Positions 26,599-37,595 of a DNA stretch of 64,000 nt are shown one piece after another. Source of the stretch: Candidatus Izemoplasma sp. (lineage in GTDB: Bacteria; Bacillota_I; Bacilli_A; Izemoplasmatales; Izemoplasmataceae); the NCBI GenBank assembly GCA_018402725.1, contig JAGYII010000002.1:55737-119736 (forward strand), in the 5' to 3' direction. The position numbers and the translations under genes were made by a program. Under the pieces are notes generated by a model that searched no databases, had not been told where the DNA came from, and saw nothing but the letters and a program-made list of their open reading frames with translations. The stretch's first letter is position 1. Every line of letters starts with the position of its first letter.

Positions 26599-27225
26599 AT
26601 GGGGAAGCTAAAGATATTCGATCATCCATTGATGCACCATAAACTCGCCATCATTCGGTCTAAAGAGACCAACACCAAACAGTTCAGAGAAACGGTGGAT
26701 GAAATTGGCGCTTTAATGGCTTATGAAGTCACTCGCGACTTACCGACTGAAAATGTGGAGATTGAAACACCTTTAGCAAAAACCACAATTCCGATGTTAG
26801 CTAAAGAAGTCGTTATCGTCCCTATTTTAAGAGCAGGACTCGGGATGGTCTCAGGCATTCAACAACTTATCCCCACCGCTAAAGTGGGACATGTTGGAAT
26901 GTACCGTGATGAAGAAACCTTACTCCCTAATCAATATTATTTTAAAGTTCCACCGACGATTAATAACGCCACGGTTTTAGTGCTAGATCCGATGTTAGCC
27001 ACGGGAGGTTCGGTGGCAGCAGCGGTGACTTTACTTAAAAAAGCCGGTGCGAAAGATATTCGTTTTGTTGGAATCGTAGGATGCCCAGTGGGGGTAGAAG
27101 CCTTACAAAAAGCTCACGCTGACGTCGATATTTACTTAGCAGCACTTGACCCGGAACTTAATGAAAAAAGCTATATCGTTCCAGGACTGGGGGATGCCGG
27201 AGATCGTTTATACGGCACGAAATAA
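26599..27225 (+). CDS. upp: Uracil phosphoribosyltransferase
   Basis: The 208-residue enzyme converts uracil and PRPP to UMP in pyrimidine salvage. The PRPP-binding loop reads [11 protein letters not shown] near residue 130, and the uracil-site end [12 protein letters not shown] is at the C-terminus. It stands directly before the ATP synthase genes, an order shared with Bacillus. Stop and next ATG overlap by one base (TAATG). Confidence 0.96.
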   Translation: MGKLKIFDHPLMHHKLAIIRSKETNTKQFRETVDEIGALMAYEVTRDLPTENVEIETPLAKTTIPMLAKEVVIVPILRAGLGMVSGIQQLIPTAKVGHVGMYRDEETLLPNQYYFKVPPTINNATVLVLDPMLATGGSVAAAVTLLKKAGAKDIRFVGIVGCPVGVEALQKAHADVDIYLAALDPELNEKSYIVPGLGDAGDRLYGTK

Positions 27226-27443
27226 TGAAACAAAAAAATGTCATTAAACTTTTAGCCGTCGCCTCTAACTTTATCTTTGAGCTTTTATTAGCACTCGGTA
27301 TTGGATACTTTTTAGGACAATATTTAGACGGTATCTTCGAATCAGGTCCCATTTGGACAGCCATCCTAATGGTCGTCTTCTCATTATTTACTTTAATAAT
27401 CTTTATGCGAAGAATCTATGTGATTGGACAACGCAATGAGTGA
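27225..27443 (+). CDS. AtpZ/AtpI-type small membrane protein of the ATP synthase operon
   Basis: The 72-residue protein has two transmembrane helices (~12-33 and ~42-62) with the gamma-like GIGYFLGQYLD loop. It matches the AtpZ/AtpI (DUF or subunit-I-like) proteins found just before atpB, thought to help c-ring assembly or ion supply. It starts at the ATG overlapping the upp stop. Confidence 0.8.
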   Translation: MKQKNVIKLLAVASNFIFELLLALGIGYFLGQYLDGIFESGPIWTAILMVVFSLFTLIIFMRRIYVIGQRNE

Positions 27444-27807
27444 TGCTTACTTAAAAACGTTTATTTATGTGTGGCCGGTGACTTTCGTGATTGCCCTTAT
27501 CTTGTTTGGGGTTGGATTTATCTTTGAATCCTTAGAAAGTTGGACACTAGGCCTAAGTTTTGTCTTAGGAAGTCTCATCACGACGATGATGATGAGTGCA
27601 AATTACCGCTCTTTTTTAAAGACAAACGATCCGAATCGTTGGGTCTTCATCACGCGTCGCAATTACCTCTTAAGATATTTGATATACGGGGCCACCCTTG
27701 CGTTTAGCTTTTTAAACACGAATCTAGAATTCTTAGCGGTCTTTGGGGGATTATTTACCTTTAAAGTAACCTTACTTGGACTGGCAATATTCTCGCCAAA
27801 GGAGTAA
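27436..27807 (+). CDS. atpI: ATP synthase subunit I
   Basis: The 123-residue protein has about four hydrophobic segments and corresponds in position to ATP synthase subunit I, an assembly factor for the c ring. I chose the ATG at 27436 (overlapping the previous gene by 8 bases) over the TTG at 27424. Similarity to known subunit I is mostly in hydrophobic pattern, so the call rests on gene position. Confidence 0.75.
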   Translation: MSDAYLKTFIYVWPVTFVIALILFGVGFIFESLESWTLGLSFVLGSLITTMMMSANYRSFLKTNDPNRWVFITRRNYLLRYLIYGATLAFSFLNTNLEFLAVFGGLFTFKVTLLGLAIFSPKE

Positions 27808-27810
27808 CCG

Positions 27811-28793
<983 letters not shown>

Positions 28794-28808
28794 TCAAGGA
28801 GGCCTAGT

Positions 28809-29345
28809 ATGGATTTTGCTTCTCGTTTGCAAGAAGCGATTGAAAATCTCGTTCGGGGCGGTATTATTATCAACCCGGTTGAAATTTTCATTCAATTGAT
28901 TGCGACCTTTATTTTGATTGTCGTGGTTAAAAAGTTCCTATGGAATCAAGTGACGGGATTCATTGAAGCCCGTCAAGCCCTGGTGGATGATGACATTACA
29001 TCGGCCCGAGCAGACCGTGAAAAAGCCCAAGCTTTAAAAGAAAAAGCCGAAAAAGAACTCGGCGATATTCGGGAAGAAGCCAAACGGATTTTAGAAGCGG
29101 CCAGAGAACAAGCGAAAACCACCCAAGAAAAGTCAATTGCCTCCACGCAATCTGACATTGAGCGACTTAAAAAAGACGCTCAAGACTCTTTGCTTAAAGA
29201 AGTTGAGCAAGCGAAAAAATCCGTTCGTCAAGAAATCATTTCTGTGGCAATGGAACTTTCTAAAAAAGTGGTGGCTCAAGAAATTGATGAGAAGAAATAC
29301 CATCAATTAATTGATCAAGCTATCGAGGATGCGAAGCGCTCATGA
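28809..29345 (+). CDS. atpF: ATP synthase F0 subunit b
   Basis: The 178-residue stator subunit has one N-terminal membrane helix (~residues 24-44) and a long charged coiled coil to the end, rich in AREKAQALKEKAE-type heptads. It links the membrane sector to F1. It overlaps atpH by 4 bases (ATGA). Confidence 0.95.
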   Translation: MDFASRLQEAIENLVRGGIIINPVEIFIQLIATFILIVVVKKFLWNQVTGFIEARQALVDDDITSARADREKAQALKEKAEKELGDIREEAKRILEAAREQAKTTQEKSIASTQSDIERLKKDAQDSLLKEVEQAKKSVRQEIISVAMELSKKVVAQEIDEKKYHQLIDQAIEDAKRS

Positions 29346-29851
29346 GTCAATTATCAGAAGCCTACGCGCAAGCTTTTTTTGATATCGCGGTGGAGAAAGA
29401 TGACTTGGATAATGTTATTCAAGTATTTTCTGGCATTGAAGATGGATTGAAAGATCATCCTTCTTTTTTGTCACATCCTAAACTCACCTTAAACGACAAA
29501 GCGAAGATTTTTAAATCAGTCACAGAACACCCATTATCCCTTCAGTTTTTAGAGGTCCTGGCTAATCATGACCGGCTTCCGGTTCTCCAAGCCATTATTC
29601 AGGATTTAAAATCGTATGTTCAAAAGATGAAACAAGTGAAGACGGTTCATGTTTTTAGTAAGGTGGCTCTTAGTGAGACCCAAATTAAAAGCATCGAAGC
29701 AATCTTCAAGCGCCAAGGCGCTGATGCCGTAGAGTTAAAGACCCATATCGATCCTAAGTTATTAGGTGGAATTCGCCTAAAGTATGACGATAAAGTCTTT
29801 GATGATTCGGTTGAAAGCACCTACGACACACTCCAACAAATGTTGAATTAG
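29342..29851 (+). CDS. atpH: ATP synthase F1 subunit delta
   Basis: The 169-residue protein has the delta/OSCP pattern: YAQAFFDIA at the N-terminus and the conserved GGIRLKYDDKVFDDSV-type end (LLGGIRLKYDDKVFD). It joins the stator to the alpha/beta hexamer. Position between atpF and atpA confirms the call. Confidence 0.94.
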   Translation: MSQLSEAYAQAFFDIAVEKDDLDNVIQVFSGIEDGLKDHPSFLSHPKLTLNDKAKIFKSVTEHPLSLQFLEVLANHDRLPVLQAIIQDLKSYVQKMKQVKTVHVFSKVALSETQIKSIEAIFKRQGADAVELKTHIDPKLLGGIRLKYDDKVFDDSVESTYDTLQQMLN

Positions 29852-29862
29852 GCAGGTGACGC

Positions 29863-31371
29863 ATGAGCAAAATTAATCCTGTAGAGATTAGTAATTTAAT
29901 CAAAGCCCAAATCAAATCATTCGAAAAAGACCTCAAAACCGATTCGGTTGGAACGGTCATTAAAGTCGGGGATGGGATTGCCTTAGTCCATGGTTTAGAT
30001 GATGCAATGAGTGGAGAACTCCTCGCATTTTCAAACAATGTTTTTGGGATGGCTTTAAACTTAGAACGTGACCATGTCGGGGTCATTATTTTAGATGAGT
30101 CGACAGAAATCAAAGAAGGCGATACCGTTAAAACAACCGGGAAAATCCTACAGGTTCCCGTCGGTAAAGAGCTTTTAGGTCGCGTCGTAAATCCGTTAGG
30201 TCAAGCGATTGATGGACTGGGTAAAATCAGCCTTACAAAAACCCGTCCTTTAGAGAAAAAAGCACCGGGAGTTATGGCCCGTAAATCGGTTGAAGAACCC
30301 CTTCAAACCGGGATTAAAGTTTTAGATGCTTTAGTGCCGATTGGCCGGGGTCAACGTGAGTTAATTATCGGGGACCGTAAAACCGGTAAAACCTCGATTG
30401 CGATTGATACGATCATTAACCAAAAAGGGAAAGACGTAATTTGTATTTATGTCGCGATTGGTCAAAAAGAATCCACCGTTGCGGGGATTCAAGAAACCTT
30501 GAAACGTTATGGAGCGATGGAGTATTCCATTATCGTTTCAGCGTCTGCCTCTGAACCCTCACCGCTCTTATATTTAGCGCCTTATGCCGGTGTGACGATG
30601 GGTGAAGAGTTTATGTATGACGGTAAACACGTGTTAATTGTTTATGATGACTTATCTAAACACGCGATTGCTTATCGTGAACTTTCTTTACTTTTAAGAC
30701 GACCCCCAGGTCGTGAGGCGTTCCCTGGAGATGTCTTTTATCTCCATTCAAGACTCTTAGAAAGAGCGGCTAAACTCAATGATGATTTAGGCGGTGGTTC
30801 CATCACTGCACTCCCGATTATTGAAACTCAAGCCGGGGATATTTCAGCCTATATTCCAACCAACGTCATCTCGATTACCGATGGCCAGATTTTCCTTCAA
30901 AGTAATCTCTTTTATAGTGGTGTTCGGCCTGCGATTAATGCAGGTTTATCCGTTTCACGGGTCGGGGGATCAGCCCAAACGAAAGCCATTAAAAAAGTAT
31001 CAGGGACTTTACGTCTTGACCTAGCTTCCTTCCGTGAACTAGAAGCCTTTACTCAGTTTGGATCAGACCTTGATTCGGCGACGAAGAAAAAATTAGCGCG
31101 CGGAGAGCGGACGGTAGAAATTCTCAAACAAGGACTCCATGAAGTCATGGATGTTGAAAAACAAGTCGTCTCCATTTATGCCTTAACCCGGGGTTATCTA
31201 GACTCCGTTAAACTCGAAGACATCAACCGGTTTGAAAAAGCCCTTCATGATGCCTTTGATCAAGATAAAGACGGTCAAGCTTGCATGGACCATATTCGTA
31301 AAACCAAAGCTCTTCCTGATGAAGCGTTATTTAACGGTGTCATTGAACGAGCTAAAAACGCGTTTGTCTAA
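29863..31371 (+). CDS. atpA: ATP synthase F1 subunit alpha
   Basis: The 502-residue regulatory nucleotide-binding subunit is full length. Walker A is GDRKTGKT (170-177), and the subunit alpha region [17 protein letters not shown] is near residue 365. It alternates with beta in the catalytic hexamer. Confidence 0.97.
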   Translation: MSKINPVEISNLIKAQIKSFEKDLKTDSVGTVIKVGDGIALVHGLDDAMSGELLAFSNNVFGMALNLERDHVGVIILDESTEIKEGDTVKTTGKILQVPVGKELLGRVVNPLGQAIDGLGKISLTKTRPLEKKAPGVMARKSVEEPLQTGIKVLDALVPIGRGQRELIIGDRKTGKTSIAIDTIINQKGKDVICIYVAIGQKESTVAGIQETLKRYGAMEYSIIVSASASEPSPLLYLAPYAGVTMGEEFMYDGKHVLIVYDDLSKHAIAYRELSLLLRRPPGREAFPGDVFYLHSRLLERAAKLNDDLGGGSITALPIIETQAGDISAYIPTNVISITDGQIFLQSNLFYSGVRPAINAGLSVSRVGGSAQTKAIKKVSGTLRLDLASFRELEAFTQFGSDLDSATKKKLARGERTVEILKQGLHEVMDVEKQVVSIYALTRGYLDSVKLEDINRFEKALHDAFDQDKDGQACMDHIRKTKALPDEALFNGVIERAKNAFV

Positions 31372-31382
31372 GGAGGTTTATC

Positions 31383-32261
31383 ATGGGCACTATGCGTGAC
31401 ATTAAACAGCGCATTCACGCGACGAAAAAGACGTCGCAAATTACCAAAGCCATGTACATGGTGAGCGCTTCTAAGCTTAAAAAGGCCGAGCGTTCCATTG
31501 TGGCGTTTCGCCCGCTCACTGAGCGTTTGGATGCCATGCTTTCAAATATCTTTAATGAAGATAGCGATTTAAGACATCCGATGTTAGAAGCCAGAGAGAT
31601 TCGGCATACGACATGTATCTTGATCACATCTGACCGTGGACTTGCGGGTCCTTATAATGCGAACGTTTTTAAAACCTTTGAAATTTTCTTGAAAAAACAA
31701 GCTTTCAAAGAAGGTGAATTCTCGGTCGCTGCAATTGGCTCAAAGGCATTTAATTATGTCCGTAAAAGAGACTATCCTTTAGTTAAGGATGAAGTCACAC
31801 AACTCAGAGATGACGCTGAATTTATTGATTTTAGACGCTTGACGGATGAATTCATAAAGCAATACTTATCCGGTCAAACGGATCAAATCATTGTCTTTTA
31901 CAATCAGTTCGTTAATACGTTAACGCAAATTCCGAAACATGAAATCTTGGTTCCCCTCGTCTATAATCCTCGGATTGATACGAATAAAGAAGAAGGGACC
32001 CAACCCATTTATGATTTCGAACCCAACATTCAATCGACGCTTCAATCGTTGATTCCCAATTATGTCGTTAACATGTTATATGGCTTCATCTTAGAAGCCA
32101 AAGCATCCGAGCATGCCGCGAGGATGACGGCCATGAAAAATGCCACTGACAATGCTGAAGATTTAATTGATACCTTATCACTCTCATATAATAAAGCCCG
32201 CCAAGATGCGATTACGGTTGAATTAACCGACATCATTGGTGGCGCTAACGCCGTGAATTAG
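31383..32261 (+). CDS. atpG: ATP synthase F1 subunit gamma
   Basis: The 292-residue central-shaft subunit starts with the conserved RDIKQRIHATKKTSQITKAM helix; TSDRGLAGPYN is near residue 82, and the C-terminal helix carries SEHAARMTAMKNATDNA. It rotates inside the hexamer. Spacing to atpA and atpD is 11 and 9 bases. Confidence 0.96.
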   Translation: MGTMRDIKQRIHATKKTSQITKAMYMVSASKLKKAERSIVAFRPLTERLDAMLSNIFNEDSDLRHPMLEAREIRHTTCILITSDRGLAGPYNANVFKTFEIFLKKQAFKEGEFSVAAIGSKAFNYVRKRDYPLVKDEVTQLRDDAEFIDFRRLTDEFIKQYLSGQTDQIIVFYNQFVNTLTQIPKHEILVPLVYNPRIDTNKEEGTQPIYDFEPNIQSTLQSLIPNYVVNMLYGFILEAKASEHAARMTAMKNATDNAEDLIDTLSLSYNKARQDAITVELTDIIGGANAVN

Positions 32262-33683
<1,422 letters not shown>

Positions 33684-33684
33684 G

Positions 33685-34077
33685 ATGGACCTCACGCTCC
33701 TCACCCCAAAAGGGGTTCAATTCCAAGAGAAGATTGATTACTTCGTTGTTGAATCTAAAACAACGGGTGATTTTGCGGTCTTAAATGATCATGTCCCTGT
33801 CATTGCAACTTTAGATGATGCAACGATAAAAATGCACAGTAAAAATCAAACGCTATACATCATTGTGATCAATGGTCATTTAGAATTTCACGACAATCAA
33901 GCGACCATCATTGCCCAAGAAGCAAACGTTGGAAGTGACAAAGACAAGGCGTTAGAAAATTTGATTGGCGTGAGAGATGAACGAATCCGCGAAAACAAAG
34001 AGCGTCAAATCGGCTTCTTAAAAGCTGAGAATGAACTCAAAAAGAACATCAAAGCTTCAAAAGCGGGCCAACGTTAA
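33685..34077 (+). CDS. atpC: ATP synthase F1 subunit epsilon
   Basis: The 130-residue protein has the N-terminal beta sandwich (MDLTLLTPKGVQF...GDFAVLNDHVP) and a C-terminal two-helix region. It regulates rotation. It closes the operon; no strong terminator follows before the dps promoter. Confidence 0.94.
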   Translation: MDLTLLTPKGVQFQEKIDYFVVESKTTGDFAVLNDHVPVIATLDDATIKMHSKNQTLYIIVINGHLEFHDNQATIIAQEANVGSDKDKALENLIGVRDERIRENKERQIGFLKAENELKKNIKASKAGQR

Positions 34078-34087
34078 TTTAGAATCC

Positions 34088-34116
34088 TTGCAAAATTGTA
34101 ATGATTACAATATAAT
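34088..34116 (+). promoter_or_regulatory. dps promoter
   Basis: TTGCAA (34088-34093) and TATAAT (34111-34116) are 17 bases apart, and the spacer is filled by a perfect palindrome. Confidence 0.85.
34096..34110. promoter_or_regulatory. PerR-like operator in the dps promoter
   Basis: TTGTAATGATTACAA is a perfect 7-1-7 palindrome. It differs from the PerR consensus TTATAATNATTATAA by one symmetrical change per half. It sits between -35 and -10, so a bound repressor would block the polymerase; dps/mrgA is a classic PerR target. A Fur or Zur protein of the same family could also bind. Confidence 0.75.
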
Positions 34117-34143
34117 AGAGGTACCTTTAAAGGAGGTACACCT

Positions 34144-34572
34144 ATGAAAAAAATGAAAATCATGAGTCAATTAGTGGCCGACTTATTGGCCTTAAACGTC
34201 AAGTTTCACAATTTACATTGGAACGTCAAAGGCCAACGTTTTGTTCCACTTCACATGGCCCTTGAAGAAATGTATGACCTATTCTTTGAACAATATGACA
34301 CCGTGGCTGAGAGAATGCGGATGTTGGGAGAATTTGCCCCCGCATCACTTAAAGAAGTGGTGGCCTTAACGAAGGTTGAAGACTTACCTAATCAAGATCA
34401 TGCCCAAAAAGATGTTCTAGAAACCATTCAAGTTAGTTTTGAACACCTGAAAGCGGTAGTTCGTGATTTAAGAGTTGCTGCTGAAGATGATTTTGTCACC
34501 CAAGCTATGTGTGATGATTTAGAGGGTACCTACGATAAACAACTTTGGTTTGTACATCAACAGATGAAATAA
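34144..34572 (+). CDS. dps: Dps family ferritin-like DNA protection protein
   Basis: The 142-residue protein has the Dps helix bundle and ferroxidase residues: H25 (FHNLHW), H37 and E41 (PLHMALEE), D52 and E56 (DTVAERM). It stores iron and detoxifies peroxide with it. A very strong AAAGGAGG site precedes the ATG. Control by a PerR-type repressor is indicated by the promoter palindrome. Confidence 0.93.
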   Translation: MKKMKIMSQLVADLLALNVKFHNLHWNVKGQRFVPLHMALEEMYDLFFEQYDTVAERMRMLGEFAPASLKEVVALTKVEDLPNQDHAQKDVLETIQVSFEHLKAVVRDLRVAAEDDFVTQAMCDDLEGTYDKQLWFVHQQMK

Positions 34573-34598
34573 AAAAAAGCCCATGCGGGCTTTTTTTA
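34571..34598. terminator. Terminator between dps and dut (bidirectional)
   Basis: AAAAAGCCC and GGGCTTTTT pair around ATGC with A- and T-runs on the two sides. The minus-strand dut stop codon touches its right edge. Confidence 0.9.
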
Positions 34599-35033
34599 TT
34601 TTCCAGTGGATCCAAAGCCGCCGTTTCGCTTTAAAGCGGGGGCTTTTTCATCAGGACTTGTTAGATATTTTTCAAAGATGCCCTGGGCAATGCGTTCGCC
34701 TTTTGCTAAGGTAACATCTTGACTTCCATAATTATAAATCAGGACGTAAATGGCTCCATCATTTTCTGGATTGTTGTAATAATCAGCATCGACTACGCCG
34801 ACCCCATTTGGAAGCATGAGTGTTTTTGAGAGTCCAATTGAGCTTCTAAGATAAATTTTTAAGACTTCATCAGAAGCCATAAAAGCTTTGACCCCAGTCG
34901 GGACCAATACCTTATCATTGGCTTTGACTAATGTGTCTTCTGCGACATAAAAATCATAGCCCGCACTTTGAGTTGTTTTTCGGGTGGGAAAAACAACATT
35001 TTTATAGCCTTTGGCCACTTCAAAACCACGCAT
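34596..35033 (-). CDS. dut: dUTP diphosphatase (trimeric dUTPase)
   Basis: The 145-residue enzyme hydrolyses dUTP to dUMP, keeping uracil out of DNA. The five dUTPase motifs are visible: AGYDFYV, RSSIGLSKT, the GVVDADYYNN block, GERIAQGIFEKY and the C-terminal GGFGSTGK arm. A minus-strand extended -10 (TGCTATAAT) at 35057-35065 and GGAGG before the ATG support the start. Confidence 0.94.
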   Translation of the reverse strand: MRGFEVAKGYKNVVFPTRKTTQSAGYDFYVAEDTLVKANDKVLVPTGVKAFMASDEVLKIYLRSSIGLSKTLMLPNGVGVVDADYYNNPENDGAIYVLIYNYGSQDVTLAKGERIAQGIFEKYLTSPDEKAPALKRNGGFGSTGK

Positions 35034-35056
35034 AAAGGCCTCCTTATTTGTTATTT

Positions 35057-35065
35057 ATTATAGCA
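35057..35065 (-). promoter_or_regulatory. Extended -10 promoter of dut
   Basis: On the minus strand TGC precedes TATAAT (35057-35062). Confidence 0.7.
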
Positions 35066-35074
35066 TGATTGTGA

Positions 35075-35103
35075 TTGACTCTAAGGGGGGAATTTGGTAT
35101 AGT
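35075..35103 (+). promoter_or_regulatory. Promoter of the cobalamin-riboswitch operon
   Basis: TTGACT (35075-35080) and TATAGT (35098-35103) are 17 bases apart; the riboswitch starts a few bases further on. Confidence 0.85.
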
Positions 35104-35114
35104 AATTTATAAGA

Positions 35115-35260
35115 TTTTAGGTCCATTTATGGATAACAGGGAATGAGGTGTAAGACCTCAGCTGTCCCAGCAACCGTAAGCCAGACGAAATGCGATATAC
35201 CACTGTTTAAAAACGGGAAGGTGCAGAGTAGGGAGAAGGTGAGCCGGTAGACCTACCTAT
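35115..35260 (+). promoter_or_regulatory. Cobalamin riboswitch (aptamer)
   Basis: The core elements of the adenosylcobalamin/cobalamin aptamer are present: AGGGAATGAGGTG near 35138, GCTGTCCCAGCAACCGTAAG (35161-35180), GGGAAGGTG near 35215 and the B12-box-like AGCCGGTAGACCTACC near 35242. The expression platform follows as a terminator. Three genes lie downstream, so vitamin B12 should shut them off. Confidence 0.93.
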
Positions 35261-35342
35261 GAATCTCATATATATTGTCACACTCCTGGGGTTGAGTGAT
35301 CGCGATTATCATACTTTTGTGATTTTTTTGCATATGTCTGAT

Positions 35343-35372
35343 AACCGTCCCCCTTGGAGGATGGTTTTTTTT
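35343..35372 (+). terminator. Riboswitch expression-platform terminator
   Basis: AACCGTCC (35343-35350) pairs with GGATGGTT (35359-35366; one G-T), and T's continue to 35372. It lies directly before the ribosome binding site of the first gene, consistent with transcriptional attenuation on cobalamin binding. Confidence 0.85.
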
Positions 35373-35387
35373 ATGAGGAGGCTCCAC

Positions 35388-36488
35388 ATGAAAAGACGAT
35401 TCTCTATGGGATGGCTCTTGTTAGTATTGTGGGTGCTTTCAGCTTGCAGCTCACCGGTGTCACCCGATGAAAATCAAGCACCATTTAGTATCACTTTTGA
35501 AGTGATGACAGACCCTGTCATCAGCGTGCCTTACATCGGCTATTATCCTTCAGTTTATACGGCGTTTGACTTATTAAAAGTCGCCTTAGAAGATCAAGGT
35601 ATTCCGCTCATTTATTCAGAGAGTGAATTTGGCATCTTCATTGAAGAAGTGGCCACCATCAAACCCTTATATGGGTCTTACATCATGATTAGCCTTAATG
35701 ATGAACCTCTCAATGTAGGTTTGGCTGATGCACCTTTTGAAGACGGTGATACGTTCAGTTTCCAACTTGAATATTGGGATCAGGCTTCAAAACAACGTCA
35801 TGATGCGATGAACGCATTTTTAAAAACCGAAGCAGATGTCTATCTCGAAGCGTTGTCTTATGAAGTTTTCACAGCGCTAAGTTATAGCCAAGATTTAGAC
35901 ATAAACGGATATAACCCTCAAACCCAGACGCAAGCTGATTTAATCCGTTCCATATTCATCTTAAGAAGTTTAAATCAAGATGTGACCGTTCTTCAAGTTG
36001 AACTCGCTGCCCGCTATAGCACCGAGTTAACATTTAGCGCAGGACTTGGGCTCTTAGCTTTAATGGGCTCAGAGGCTTACGAACCTGCAAAGTTGGAATT
36101 TACAACATCCTTAGAAAATCTAAATTTAAACACAGGTTGGCTAGATGATTTATCCATGGCTATTATCGCCTTAGGTGAAAGTACTCCTGATGATTTAGTT
36201 GAAGCGTTTAAGTCAAGAATCTTTGAGGATTTAAATGCCCCGAGTCTTGCCCATGCCATCATGGCACTGGTGGTCTTAGGCGAAGACCCTTACCAAATCG
36301 TAGATGAAAACGGAATCAGCTTAGTGGATCATCTACTAAGTTTCCAAAATGACAGTGGGGGCTTTATTTACAATAGTGACAGTTCGCCCACGGATACCCG
36401 GCAGTTCTCAAGTCCCCAAAGCTTTCTAGCCTTGGTCGTTTTAGACCAATGGATCAGCCAAAATCCAAGACTTCCCTATCGTCCTTAA
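35388..36488 (+). CDS. Lipoprotein with DUF4430 and prenyltransferase-like helical repeats (transcobalamin-like)
   Basis: The 366-residue protein is a lipoprotein (lipobox LSAC, C20) held on the outer surface. I start it at the ATG at 35388 behind GAGGAGG; upstream frame lies in the riboswitch. Residues ~30-125 look like a DUF4430 beta-grasp domain (TAFDLLKVAL, then YGSYIMISLNDEPL and EDGDTFSF). Residues ~150-366 are alpha-helical repeats of the alpha6/alpha6-barrel kind (LAHAIMALVVLG, FQNDSGGF and SPQSFLALVVL). Vertebrate transcobalamin and intrinsic factor have these two domains in the opposite order. With the B12 riboswitch upstream, a cobalamin-binding role is inferred. Confidence 0.75.
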   Translation: MKRRFSMGWLLLVLWVLSACSSPVSPDENQAPFSITFEVMTDPVISVPYIGYYPSVYTAFDLLKVALEDQGIPLIYSESEFGIFIEEVATIKPLYGSYIMISLNDEPLNVGLADAPFEDGDTFSFQLEYWDQASKQRHDAMNAFLKTEADVYLEALSYEVFTALSYSQDLDINGYNPQTQTQADLIRSIFILRSLNQDVTVLQVELAARYSTELTFSAGLGLLALMGSEAYEPAKLEFTTSLENLNLNTGWLDDLSMAIIALGESTPDDLVEAFKSRIFEDLNAPSLAHAIMALVVLGEDPYQIVDENGISLVDHLLSFQNDSGGFIYNSDSSPTDTRQFSSPQSFLALVVLDQWISQNPRLPYRP

Positions 36489-36502
36489 TAAAAAGAGGCT
36501 AT

Positions 36503-36925
36503 ATGAAACGAATCGTTTTAACCTTGATTGCCATCACCATTTTAAGCGTAACGGGCTTGGTATTTGGGGCTCAATTTCAAGCGAATATGGATGGCGAAGT
36601 CACGATTATCCTAATCGATGGTGAAACCGAAATAAGTCGTAATACGCACGCCTTTAAAGAGGGCGACACGCTCTATGACCTCTTATCTCAAAACTACCAA
36701 ATTTATTGCGCTGACCGTAATTACCAAAAGGATGAAACGTGTACTCCAGTCGCATTTGCTGAAATCACCGGCCGAATCTTATTAGGAATTAATGACCTTG
36801 AGAGTAATTGGAGCGATACGTTTATTCAGATTCAACTTAATGGTGTTCCAGCAACGGCTGGAATGGACCAATTACAATTTACCGATCAAGATGAAATCTC
36901 ACTGGTCTTAAAAACCGTGGAATAG
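36503..36925 (+). CDS. Small DUF4430-containing secreted or membrane-anchored protein
   Basis: The 140-residue protein starts at the ATG at 36503 behind AAGAGG. A hydrophobic N-terminus (residues 4-20) acts as a signal peptide or anchor without a lipobox cysteine. The rest fits a DUF4430 beta-grasp domain: FKEGDTLYDLLSQNY, then IQLNGVPATAGMDQL and TDQDEISLVLK. It lies between a lipoprotein with the same domain and an ECF S component, all under the cobalamin riboswitch, so B12 or corrinoid handling outside the cell is likely. Confidence 0.75.
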   Translation: MKRIVLTLIAITILSVTGLVFGAQFQANMDGEVTIILIDGETEISRNTHAFKEGDTLYDLLSQNYQIYCADRNYQKDETCTPVAFAEITGRILLGINDLESNWSDTFIQIQLNGVPATAGMDQLQFTDQDEISLVLKTVE

Positions 36926-36933
36926 GAGGAATC

Positions 36934-37434
36934 ATGCAAACTAAAAAAATCGCATTATTTGCCGTTCTTATCGCGATGTTATTAGTTCAAGAACAAGCCC
37001 TATCATTTATTCCAAACGTTCAATTTTCAACGTTATTGATTTTACTTTTCGCAAGTAGTTTTAAATTTAAAGAGACACTCTTGATGATTGCAGTGTATGT
37101 GATTATCGATAGTTTATACATGGGTGGTTTTAATCTGGTTTATATGATCCCGATGTTCTTGGGGTGGTCGATGATTCCGGTGGGTTACCACTTATTCTTT
37201 AAAGGTAAAGAAAACACCTATGGATTAGCCTTCTTTGGCTTAGGATTAGGGTTTGTTTATGGATTCTTATTCATGCCCTTTGCGGTCATGATGACCGGGG
37301 TGAGCCCAGTCGCTTATCTCATGGCGGATTTACCGTTTCAAATCATCATGGCGCTCTCTAACTTCCTGACCATCTTATGGCTATACCCCCCTTTAAAGAA
37401 AGTTTATCAATCCAATCTTCCCCTTATCGGTTAA
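36934..37434 (+). CDS. ECF transporter S component (predicted cobalamin/corrinoid)
   Basis: The 166-residue protein has five to six membrane helices and the small size of ECF substrate-binding (S) components. N-terminal MQTKKIALFAVLIAMLL has the ECF S-type opening. Such proteins capture a vitamin and use a shared EcfA-EcfA'-EcfT module, which is not in this window. The substrate call, cobalamin, comes from the riboswitch, not from the protein itself. GGAGG precedes the ATG. A terminator follows. Confidence 0.75.
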   Translation: MQTKKIALFAVLIAMLLVQEQALSFIPNVQFSTLLILLFASSFKFKETLLMIAVYVIIDSLYMGGFNLVYMIPMFLGWSMIPVGYHLFFKGKENTYGLAFFGLGLGFVYGFLFMPFAVMMTGVSPVAYLMADLPFQIIMALSNFLTILWLYPPLKKVYQSNLPLIG

Positions 37435-37437
37435 TTT

Positions 37438-37480
37438 AAGCCTTTTCCAAGCGAAAAATGCTTGCAAGAGGCTTTTTTCT
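37438..37480 (+). terminator. Terminator after the ECF gene
   Basis: AAGCCT and AGGCTT form the outer stem, with AAGC/GCTT inside, followed by a T-run. It overlaps the -35 region of the rpsB promoter. Confidence 0.75.
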
Positions 37481-37490
37481 TTGTTATACT
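37462..37490 (+). promoter_or_regulatory. rpsB promoter
   Basis: TTGCAA (37462-37467) and an extended -10 TGTTATACT (TATACT 37485-37490) lie 17 bases apart. A second -10-like TAAAAT is at 37501-37506. The leader to the rpsB ATG is about 100 bases and contains no ORF with a good ribosome binding site; an autoregulatory structure is possible but I cannot define one. Confidence 0.7.
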
Positions 37491-37595
37491 TGAAAAGCCG
37501 TAAAATACACACACATTAGGAGTGCTTTGAAGGAGCCTTAGGGTCTCAAAGGACGATGAATAATGTGGCGGACACATCACTCAGGAGGCCAATTA

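Noticed and set aside
35259..35387. Longer N-terminus of the B12-operon lipoprotein starting at 35259
   Set aside because: This part lies in the riboswitch and its terminator; the ATG at 35388 has the ribosome binding site and gives a clean signal peptide.
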